From Chionoecetes opilio (lineage: Eukaryota; Arthropoda; Malacostraca; Decapoda; Majidae), in assembly GCA_016584305.1 (NCBI GenBank), contig JACEEZ010023664.1, forward strand, positions 424,501-488,500: a DNA stretch of 64,000 nucleotides, given 5' to 3'. Positions 11,062 through 22,003 of the stretch are shown here, piece after piece (the stretch's first letter is position 1; each line of letters opens with the position of its first letter). The translations under genes and the position numbers were made by a program. The notes beneath the pieces are model-generated. The model saw only the letters and a list, made by a program, of their open reading frames with translations. It had not been told where the DNA came from and did no database searches.

Positions 11062-12500
11062 GATAATACCTCTATATACTATCCTTAGGAGTGGCCAAGG
11101 ATAATACCTCTATATACTATCCTTAGGAGTGGCAAGGATAATACCTCTATATATATCCTTAGAGTGGCCAAGGATAATACCTCTATATACTATCCTTAGG
11201 AGTGGCCAAGGATAATACCTCTATATACTATCCTTAGGAGTGGCCAAGGATATTATTACCTCTATATACTATCCTTAGAGTGGCAAGGATAATACTCGAT
11301 ATACTATCCTTAGGAGTGGCCAAGGATAATACCTCTATATACTATCCTTAGGAGTGGCCAAGGATAATACCTCTATATACTATCCTTAGGAGTGGCCAAG
11401 GATAATACCTCTATATACTATCCTTAGGAGTGGCCAAGGATAATACCTCGATATACTATCCTTAGGAGTGGCCAAGGATAATACCTCGATATACTATCCT
11501 TAGGAGTGGCCAAGGATAATACCTCGATATACTATCCTTAGGAGTGGCCAAGGATAATACCTCTATATACTATCCTTAGGAGTGGCCAAGGATAATACCT
11601 CGATATACTATCCTTAGGAGTGGCCAAGGATAATACCTCGATATACTATCCTTAGGAGTGGCCAAGGATAATACCTCGATATACTATCCTTAGGAGTGGC
11701 CAAGGATAATACCTCTATATACTATCCTTAGGAGTGGCCAAGGATAATACCTCTATATACTATCCTTAGGAGTGGCCAAGGATAATACCTCTACATACTA
11801 TCCTTAGGAGTGGCCAAGGATAATACCTCTATATACTATCCTTAGGAGTGGCCAAGGATAATACCTCTATACACTATCCTTAGGAGTGGCCAAGGATAAT
11901 ACCTCTATATACTATCCTTAGGAGTGGCCAAGGATAATACCTCTATATACTATCCTTAGGAGTGGCCAAGGATAATACTCATATACTATCCTTAGAGTGG
12001 CCAAGGATAATACCTCTATATACTATCCTTAGGAGTGGCCAAGGATAATACCTCTATATACTATCCTTAGGAGTGGCCAAGGATAATACCTCTATACACT
12101 ATCCTTACGAGTGGTCAAGGATAATACCTCTATACACTATCCTTAGGAGTGGCCAAGGATAATACCTCTATATACTATCCTTAGGAGTGGCCAAGGATAA
12201 TACCTCGATATACTATCCTTAGGAGTGGCCAGGATAATACCTCGATATACTATCCTTGGGAGTGGCCAAGGATAATACCTCTACATACTATCCTAGGAGT
12301 GGCCAAGGATAATACTCTATATACTATCCTTAGGAGTGGCCAAGGATAATACCTCTATATACTATCCTTAGGAGTGGCCAAGGATAATACCTCTATATAC
12401 TATCCTTAGGAGTGGCCAAGGATAATACCTCTATATACTATCCTTAGGAGTGGCCAAGGATAATACCTCTACATACTATCCTTAGGAGTGGCCAAGGATA
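11062..12500. repeat. 38-bp satellite, about 38 copies
   Basis: The unit contains CCAAGGATAATACC and ACTATCCTTAGGAGTGG. AAGGATA and TATCCTT are complementary, so each unit can fold into a small hairpin. Variation is mostly single-base (CTCTATA or CTCGATA) with a few short deletions. Confidence 0.95.
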
Positions 12501-12625
12501 ACTGTACTTCAGCTGACACACTCCATCATCTCCTTTAGGAAGGAATAAATGAAGTGGACACAGAAACAAGAGGGAAACAAGAGGAAATAGTTCAAATAGT
12601 GACAAAAAGAGTAATGGAAAATGTA

Positions 12626-13093
12626 CGCAGATAACAGTATAGTCGCCAGCTGCCCTAACGTCACCAGGTGCCATATATTACGAATTATAGCATCACTACT
12701 GATTTGTATGTGCCACTGAAGATGATACACAGTAGTTTATATCATGACTGTATAATCTACCCTGTTTCAACGTTGTCTTATGCTTTGTATCTGCAAGTAT
12801 ATACGGTTTCAAATTTCACTATTAGTTTTTTTTTCGGGCGACGACAACGGCGGGAGGAGACTCGGAACATAAACACTAGATGGCGACCTTAGTGTAGCCC
12901 GTTATCGACGTCACCACTCGGTTTGATTTTTGTAATTTGTTCATTTATAGCCATAATATGACACAGACTCTCCAGATAGCCCCTTCTAACTTTCCTGAAA
13001 TCATGGATGTAGAAATGTAAGTATTAACGTCACCACACGCCTGTAAATCGAAAAGAAACGTTGTCCCGGCGAATTTAGTGTTATCTACGGTAG
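12626..13093 (-). mobile_element. family A MITE, long form
   Basis: Starts GCAGATAACAGTATAGTCGCC and ends GTTATCTACGGTAG. The interior includes the foldback ACTGAAGATGATACACAG region and CATTTCTACATCC in reverse. It lies in opposite orientation to 13314-13794, so the pair forms a large inverted repeat around a short spacer. Confidence 0.85.
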
Positions 13094-13238
13094 AGGAAAG
13101 ACAGGACATAGAGATACGGGAGAAAATTGTGATAAAATGTTTGGTACATCAGAAAGCCGAGAGGAAAACCAACAGGACAGGGAGAGAGATGCTATAGACT
13201 TTGGTAAGGATAAAATATGAATAAGAGAAATACAAATA

Positions 13239-13303
13239 AGAACATAAGACAATAAGGAAGCTACAAGAGGCTGAGAGACCTACACGTGGTAGTTCCTGTA
13301 ATT
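13239..13303 (+). mobile_element. LINE-tail fragment
   Basis: GGAAGCTACAAGAGGCTGAG followed by CCTACACGTGGTAGTTCCTG, the 3' tail of the LINE family best seen at 32187-32466 and 40650-40970. Confidence 0.75.
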
Positions 13304-13313
13304 AAACAAGAAG

Positions 13314-13794
13314 GCTACCGTAGATAACAGTTAAGTAGCCAGGACAACTTTTTTTTCTGTTTACAGACGTGTGGTGGCGTTAATAGTTACATTTCTACAT
13401 CCATGATTTCAGGACAGTTAGAAGGGGCTATCTGGAGAGTCTGTGTCATTTTGTGTCTTCATCTGTGTCATAGTAGGGCTATAAATGAACAAATGACAAA
13501 AATATCTACAAAGTGGCTACCAACAGCAGTCGCCATCTAGTGTTTATTTACTGAGTGTCGTACCGCTGTCGTCGTCGCCCGAAAAAAAACCGCGTAGTGA
13601 AATTTGAAACCGTCTATACTTGCAGATACAAAGCATAAAACAACGCTGAAACAGAGTAGATTATACAGTCATGATATAAACTACTGTGTATCATCTTCAG
13701 TGGCACATAAAAATCAGTAGTGATGCTATAATTCGTAATATTTGGCAGCTGGCGACATCACTGCAGGTGGCGACTTGACTGTTATCTACGGCAG
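13314..13794 (+). mobile_element. family A MITE, long form
   Basis: GCTACCGTAGATAACAGTTAAG at the left and GACTGTTATCTACGGCAG at the right, ~480 bp, closely matching 17401-17866 in the same orientation. It contains TAGTTACATTTCTACATCC and TCGTCGTCGCCCGAAAAA. Confidence 0.9.
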
Positions 13795-13799
13795 TATCT

Positions 13800-15240
13800 C
13801 CTGGTACTGAGGCACAGGATGACATGGTGAGGGTGAATATAATTAGCTCTGTGACTGCTATGAGCCTGACAACATGACTAACAATGAGTGTTAAGTAAAC
13901 TAATGACGTGCATGATGAAAACAATGACCTTCTCTGGGGAGTAAGATGGTACAATGATGATGAATAGAATAGTATCTTCTGTGGTTGGTATGAGGTTAAC
14001 CCCATGACAAATGATGAGTGTTAAGTATCCACATTATTGGTGGTATTAATGGTTCTATAACTGACCTACTCGGGAGAATACGATGATACAGTGATGATGA
14101 ATAGAATAGTATATTTTGTGGTTGGTATGAGGTTAACCCCATGACAACTGATGAGTGTTAAGTATCCACATTATTGGTGGAATTAATGGTTCTATAACTG
14201 ACCTACTCTGGGGAATACGATGATACAGTGATGATGAATAGAATAGTATATTTTGTGGTTGGTATGAGGTTAACCACAAGACAACTGATGAGTCTTAAGT
14301 ATACACACTATTGATGAAAACAATGGATTTGACCTTCTCTGGGGACTATGATGATATGATATGATGAATAGTATCTTCTGTGGTTGCTATGAGGTTAACC
14401 CCAAGACAAATGATGAGTGTCAAGTCTACGCACTATTGGTAGAAAGGATGAAAACTGTGAAAAATTATCTTCTGTGGTTGCTGTGAGGTTGACAATAAGA
14501 CAAGATAAGATAAGATTTTCATCCTATCTAGACACTTTGCAAGTACCAACTACAAGGTTATTGACTATACAAAGCGCCGCCACGTCAGCACGAACTAGGC
14601 GGACTCGAACCGCTGACCGAATGCACAGGGACGCTGCACATTGCGAGCTCACGTCTCTACCAACCTTGCCACCCTGGACAATAAGACAAATGATGAGTGC
14701 TAAGTCTACACACTGTTGGTGGAAATAATGAAAACTGAAAAATGATCTCCTGTGGTTGTTGTGAGGTTAACAATAAGACAAAGGATGAGTGTTAAGTATA
14801 CACACTATTGATTTGACCTTCTCTGTGGACTACAATGATATGATATGATGATGAATAGTATCTTCTGTGGTTGCTGTGAGCTGAACCACACGACAAATGG
14901 TGAGTGTTAAGTATAGGAACACACTAGAGGAGGAAATAATGAAAACAATGGCTCTATGACTGACCTTCTCTGGGAAATAGGATACAATGCTGACGAATAA
15001 AATAGTATCTATCTTCTGTGGTTGCTGTGAGGTTAACAATAAGACAAATGGTGAGTGTTAAGTATAGGAACACACTAGAGGTGGAAATAATGAAAACAAT
15101 GGCTCTATGACTGACCTTCTCTGGGAAATAGGATACAATGCTGACGAATAAAATAGTATCTTCTGTGGTTGCTGTGAGGTTAACAATAAGACAAATGATA
15201 AGTGTTAAGTATACATAATATAGGTGGAAATAATGTCCCT
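13800..15240. repeat. degenerate ~95-145-bp array beside the last BABAM2 exon
   Basis: Repeated modules GATGAATAGAATAGTAT, GTGGTTGGTATGAGGTTAAC, GACAAATGATGAGTGTTAAG and ATGACTGACCTTCTCTGG, about ten imperfect copies. The last module reappears as GTGACTGACCTTGAGCC at the edge of the BABAM2 terminal exon. A SINE interrupts the array at 14504-14676. Confidence 0.85.
14504..14676 (-). mobile_element. tRNA-derived SINE with 13-bp target duplication
   Basis: On the minus strand there is a perfect pol III box B, GGTTCGAGTCC (14601-14611), an upstream A-box-like TTGGTAGAGACGTGAGC, a ~70-bp tRNA-unrelated body and an (ATCTT)n-like tail (plus strand GATAAGATAAGATT). It is flanked by a perfect repeat, GACAATAAGACAA, at 14491-14503 and 14677-14689. 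Confidence 0.9.
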
Positions 15241-15279
15241 GTGACTGACCTTGAGCCTTGCCACCCACCCCTCTGAGGT

Positions 15280-15468
15280 TCATCTGCTGGAGGATGAGAT
15301 GGAGGCTGTCTGAAAGGCGGAAACATTGGCAAAGATTCCCTCTCTGATCTGCTGCACCCTCTCCCCCGGCGTCCACTGAGGGCTGTGCTGCAGGTCCGGC
15401 AGCTCCTTGGATGCTGGCTCCTGCGCTGCGTTGTGGTACAGCGACTGAAGCTGCACCCGGGGCTTTTG
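15280..15468 (-). CDS. BABAM2: BABAM2 exon 5 of those seen, C-terminus and stop
   Basis: Acceptor CCCGCCGCAG, then QKPRVQLQSLYH ... SPQWTPGERVQQIREGIFAN and a short Ser-rich tail to TGA (15280-15282). 63 codons including the stop. A donor-like CTCAAG|GTCAGT follows about 35 bp after the stop, so a 3' UTR intron or alternative end is possible. Confidence 0.9.
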   Translation of the reverse strand, partial: QKPRVQLQSLYHNAAQEPASKELPDLQHSPQWTPGERVQQIREGIFANVSAFQTASISSSSR

Positions 15469-17256
15469 CTGCGGCGGGAATTATGGCAAGACGTAAGACT
15501 ACATACAGCCGACCCTCAGCCCTCCTGCCTAGCTAGGGGTCTTTGCTGCAGCAGGAGTCATGGCAGGACATAAAAATATGCAGCAGGAGTGGACAAGGCT
15601 ACTAAACAGGTCATATCTATAAAATATTGCTTAAAGTCACTAAAAATTGTCTAATGATAGCCAAATTACAATGGGAATTACGTTCTGGGCGTCAAGGGGT
15701 TAAAGACAAGGGCAGCAGCTCACCTCAGGGAACAAGGGGCCACAGGTAATCAGTGCCAGGAAGTGGAAGTCCATCACCTCAAACATCAGGACTATTTTGT
15801 TGAAGAGTTCAGCGTCGTACTCCACCACCGCACACCCGAACTGTGTCAGAAGCTGCCGGCAAAGAGAAGGTAGCAATGAATTCCCCAACACCACTATTGA
15901 CAGACATTTTTTTTTTTTTATACAGGTTGAAGTTCCCAAACTCGGCATCCCAAGACTCGGCTATGGTTCCGGATTTTCCAAAACACGGCAGAACACCCAA
16001 AACCCGGCGCGTAGTTGCCGGGTCGGCCGCTAGGTGCCACCACACTAGGCCGCTTGGTTTCTCCCGCCGATTTGTTTGTTGTTATTGTTCAGTGGTGTTG
16101 TGACTGTAGAGTTGTGTACACTGTTATTTTGTGTACTTCTACAGGTCTGTTATTGGTATTATGGTTCCCAAACGTCCAGGAACACCTACTGATGCAAGGG
16201 AAAAGAAAAGGAAGAACAATGTGTTAACTATTTCTGAGAAAATTGACCTTTTGAAGAAGTTGGATGCTTTTTTTCCCCTTAATATATCTACGTTCTAAAA
16301 GTCGGAAACTTCCATTACTCGGCTCGGCGCTGGTCCCGAGGTTGCCGAGTTTGGGAACTTCAACCTGTAGCAATGAATTCCCCAACACCACTATTGACAG
16401 CATTTTTTTTTTTTTTTATATCACAAAGGACTGGCCAAGGGGAAAAAAAAGGAGTAATAAAAAGTCCGCTGAGTTGGCAGTCCCTAAAAAGAAGACAGCA
16501 AGAGAATATAAAAAGGCGGGCGGGTCAAGTTAGTTCGGGAGGTGTCTTGTTACTCTTCTCTTGAAAAAATTGAAGTCGTAGGAAGGTGGAAAAATAGAAA
16601 CAGAAAGAGTTCCAGAGAATAGCAGTGAAGGGGATGTAAGAGTGGAGATACTGGTTAACTCTTGCCTGCAAACATAATGACAGTAATTAATTCCCATCAC
16701 CACTATTGACAGCCTGCAGACAAGCCTCACTCTCACTCTCACTATTATAATGGAAGTCAATGAGGCATCAGAGAGCACAGTGATTAAAGGAAGCTGTGAA
16801 GAACCTCTGTACTTTGTGATGCACCGAGAGGGTCGCAGGGAGAGGTCATGTGCTCTAGTACGTACTGGGCTTTTCTGAGGGCTATTTATCTTAGGTTTTT
16901 GCCTATCTTAAATGCTCTAGATGATATGTTGTGTAAAAGAAAGAAAGAAAGAAAATATATAAATATACGTATAAGAAATAAGAAAACAATAACGGGTTTC
17001 CGGAAATAAAAAGTATCTCCAAAAAAAAAAAAATACTAATATTTAACGGGTTTCCGGAAATTAAAAATACTATCTCCACAAAAAAATTTAACAGCTTTCC
17101 GGAATTGAAAAATACCGTAATCTCCCATTTATCCGGCGCACAGCAGCCAAGACCTTGCCGGATAACGTGGAAAGCCGGATAATGCCTCACTGCCCCCCCC
17201 AGGCCCCTCCGCCGCCCACCAACCCAATAATTACCAGCGAAAATAATGATAGCAGT

Positions 17257-17298
<42 letters not shown>

Positions 17299-20200
17299 CT
17301 AGAACAGTATGACTAACAATATTAAAAACATAAATACCTGTATTATTATTATTACTACTACTACTACTACTACTGTGATAATAATAATAGGCAGGCGATG
17401 GCTACCGTAGCTAACAGTAAAGTCGCCAGGACAACTTTTTTTTCTGTTTACAGCCGTGTGGTGGTGTTAATAGTTACATTTCTACATCCATGATTTCAGG
17501 ACAGTTAGAAGGGGCTATCTGGAGAGTCTGTGTCATTTTGTGTCTTCATCTGTGTCATAGTAGGGCTATAAATGAACAAATGACAAAAATATCTACAAAG
17601 TGGCTACCAACAGTAGAGTCGCCATCTAGTGTTTATTTACTGAGTGTCGTACCGCTGTCGTCGTCGCCCGAAAAAAAACTGCTTAGCGAAATTTGAAACC
17701 GTCTATACTTGCAGATACAAAGCATAAAACAACGCTGAAACAGGGTAGATTATACAGTCATGATATAAACTACTGTGTATCATCTTCAGTGGCACATAAA
17801 AATCAGTAGTGATGCTATAATTCATAATATTTGGCGGCTGGCGACTATACTGTTATCTATGGTAGCTATTGCGTTGGCACAACACACAGCAGACACACGT
17901 GTTTTGGAAAGCTTGCGGCCAGGCACCGACTTCTTCTCATGGGCCAAGGTATTACTGGGTCAAGACCGAAAGTATAGACCAGTCTCATCAGCGTTACTGT
18001 ACACCACAACTTACTCTGTTTATGAGCCCAATGCACACCAAATTATCCAGCGAAAAGACTTTTAATGCATCTCGCGCTGAAATAAGCGCCGAAATTTTCG
18101 CCGGATAATGCATGACATGGACGGATAGTGTTTTAACACAGCCGAATTGCTGGCGCCGGATAACGTCGCACGACGGATATTAGAACGATGGAGAAACGGG
18201 AGATAACTGTTTCTCCACAATAAAATGTAAAGGGTTTCCAGAAATGAAAAATATCTCCACAAAAAAATTTAACGCATTTCCAAACCAAAAAAGACAAAAA
18301 AAAAAGCTCACGAGTGCCAGCTTAAGTAATTTTACCTGAGAATAAAGACAAAAAAAAGAAAAAGCTTATGAGTGCCAGTTCAAATAATTGTGTGAATAGA
18401 CAAAAAAAAAAAAGAAGAAGAAAAAAAAAAGCTTGATATCAAAGAACTATAAAATATTTACCTCCGCCATGAACTGTTTCCGCGTCTCAAAGTCGTGGAT
18501 TGTTTTTGTGACTTTCTCCTCCAGCAGTTCCATGAGCCTCTCCACGTAGTCCCTGAGGCAGATGCCCGGGGCCACGGCGGGCAGGGCCAGGGACGCGGCC
18601 CCGCCTATCAGGGGCTCAACGCGCGGGGACAGGTGCAGCTTAGGGACAAACGCTCCCTCCCTCTGTAAGGAAGGATCACATACAACATAAAAACATAAGA
18701 AAATAAGGAAGCTACAAGAGGCCGTGACACATAAGAACATAGGAAAATAAGGAAGCTACAAGAGGCCGTGAAACATAAAAACATAAGAACATAGGAAAAT
18801 AAGGAAGCTACAAGAGGCCGTGAAACATAAAAACATAAGAACATAGGAAAATAAGGAAGCTACAAGAGGCCGTGAAACATAAAAACATAAGAACATAGGA
18901 AAATAAGGAAGCTACAAGAGGCCGTGACACATAAGAACATAGGAAAATAAGGAAGCTACAAGAGGCCGTGAAACATAAAAACATAAGAACATAGGAAAAT
19001 AAGGAAGCTACAAGAGGCCGTGACACATAAGAACATAGGAAAATAAGGAAGCTACAAGAGGCCGTGAAACATAAAAACATAAGAACATAGGAAAATAAGG
19101 AAGCTACAAGAGGCTGTGAAACATAAGAATATAGGAAAATAAGGAAGCTACAAGAGGCAGTGACACATAAGAACATAGGAAAATAATGAAGCTACAAGAG
19201 GCCGTGAAACATAAGAATATAGGAAAATAAGGAAGCTACAAGAGGCCGTGAAACATAAGAACATAGGAAAATAATGAAGCTACAAGAGGCCGTGAAACAT
19301 AAGAATATAGGAAAATAAGGAAGCTACAAGAAGCCGTGAAACATAAGAACATAGGAAAATAATGAAGCTACAAGAGGCCGTGAAACATAAGAACATAGTA
19401 AAATAAGGAAGCTACAAGAGGCCGTGACACATAAGAACATAGGAAAATAAGGAAGCTACAAGAGGCTGTGAAACATAAGAACATAGGAAAATAAGGAAGC
19501 TACAAGAAGCCGTGAAACATAAGAACATAGGAAAATAAGGAAGCTACAAGAGGCTGTGAAACATAAGAACATAGGAAAATAAGGAAGCTACAAGAGGCTG
19601 TGAGACATAAGAACATAGGAAAATAAGGAAGCTACAAGAGGCCGTGAGACATAAGAACATGAGAACATAAGGAAGCTACAAGAGGCCGTGAAACATAAGA
19701 ACATAGGAAAATAAGGAAGCTATAAGAGGCTGTGAAACATAAGAACATAGGAAAATAAGGAAGCTACAAGAGGCCGTGAGACATAAGAACATGAGAACAT
19801 AAGGAAGCTACAAGAGGCCGTGAGACATAACATAGGAAAATAAGGAAGCTACAAGAGGCCGTGACACATAAGAACATAGGAAAATAAGGAAGCTACAAGA
19901 GGCTGTGAAACATAAGAACATAGAAAATAAGGAAGCTACAAGAGGCCGTGAAACATAAGAACATGAGAACATAAGGAAGCTACAAGAGGCCGTGAAACAT
20001 AAGAACATAGGAAAATAAGGAAGCTATAAGAGGCTGTGAAACATAAGAACATAGGAAAATAAGGAAGCTACAAGAGGCCGTGAGACATAAGAACATGAGA
20101 ACATAAGGAAGCTACAAGAGGCCGTGAGACATAAGAACATAGGAAAATAAGGAAGCTACAAGAGGCCGTGAAACATAGGAACATAGGAAAATAAGGAAGC

Positions 20201-21966
20201 TACAAGAGGCCGTGACACATAAGAACATGAGAAAATAAGGAAGCTACAAGAGGCCGTGAGGCATAAGAACATGAGAAAATAAGGAAGCTACAAGAGGCCG
20301 TGAGGCATAAGAACATGAGAAAATAAGGAAGCTACAAGAGGCCGTGACACATAAGAACATGAGAAATTAAGGAAGCTACAAGAGGCCGTGAGACATAAGA
20401 ACATGAGAAAATAAGGAAGCTACAAGAGGCCGTGAGGCATAAGAACATGAGAAAATAAGGAAGCTACAAGAGGCCGTGACACATAAGAACATGAGAAATT
20501 AAGGAAGCTACAAGAGGCCGTGAGACATAAGAACATGAGAAAATAAGGAAGCTACAAGAAGCCGTGAGACATAAGAACATAGGAAAATAAGGAAACTACA
20601 AGAGGCCGTGAGACATAAGAACATGAGAAATTAAGGAAGCTACAAGAGGCAGTGAGACATAAGAACATAGGAAAATAAGGAAACTACAAGAGGCCGTGAG
20701 ACATAAGAACATGAGAACATAAGGAAGCTACAAGAGGCTGTGAGACATAAGAAAATAAGGAAGCTACAAGAGGCCGTGAAACATAAGAAAATAAGGAAGC
20801 TACGAGAGGCCATGAAACATAAGAACATAGGAAAATAAGGAAGCTACAAGAGGCCGTGAAACATAAGAACATAGGAAAATAAGGAAGCTACAAGAAGCCG
20901 TGAGACATAAGAACATAGGAAAATAAGGAAGCTACAAGAGGCCGTGAGACATAAGAACATGAGAACATAAGGAAGCTACAAGAAGCCGTGAGACATAAGA
21001 ACATAGGAAAATAAGGAAGCTACAAGAGGCCGTGAAACATAAGAACATAGGAAAATAAGGAAGCTACAAGAGGCCGTGAAACATAAGAACATAAGGAAGC
21101 TACAAGAGGCCGTGAAACATAAGAACATAGTAAAATAAGGAAGCTACAAAAGGCCGTGAAACATAAGAACATAGTAAAATAAGGAAGCTACAAGAGGCCG
21201 TGAAACATAAGAACATAGTAAAATAAGGAAGCTACAAGAGGCCGTGAAACATAAGAACATAGTAAAATAAGGAAGCTACAAGAGGCCGTGAAACATAAGA
21301 ACATAGGAAAATAAGGAAGCTACACGAGGCCGTGAAACATAAGAACATAAGAACATAAGAAAATAAGGAAGCTACAAGAGGCCGTGAAACATAAGAACAT
21401 AGTAAAATAAGGAAGCTACAAGAGGCCGTGAAACATAAGAACATAGGAAAATAAGGAAGCTACAAGAGGTCCGTGAAACATAAGAACATAGTAAATTAAG
21501 AAGCTACAAGAGGCCGTGAAACATAAGAACATAAGAAAATAAGGAAGCTACAAGAGGCCGTGAGACATAAGAACATAAGAACATAGGAAAATAAGGAAGC
21601 TACAAGAGGCTGTGAGGAAAGAAGGATATAAGGAAGGATAACATAGGTAGCGATATAAGGAAGGATAACATAGGTAGCGATATAAGGAAGGATAACATAG
21701 GTAGCCATATAAGGAAGGATAACATAGGTAGCCATATAAGGAAGGATAACATAGGTAGCCATATAAGGAAGGATAACATAGGTAGCCATATAAGGAAGGA
21801 TAACATAGGTAGCCATATAAGGAAGGATAACATAGGTAGCCATATAAGGAAGGATAACATAGGTAACCATATAAGGAAGGATAACATAGGTAATTTCGAC
21901 CCCTAAAAAAAAAAAAAAAAAAAAAAAAATAATAATAATTAATAAATAAATAAATAAACAAATAAA

Positions 21967-22003
<37 letters not shown>

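Noticed and set aside
11062..12500. CRISPR-like array
   Set aside because: Units are contiguous with no unique spacers, and the genome is eukaryotic.
15280..15400. Frameshift in the last BABAM2 exon (alternative frame FRLSDSLHLILQQMNL)
   Set aside because: The uninterrupted frame ends at the position expected for BRE C-termini, so no frameshift is needed.
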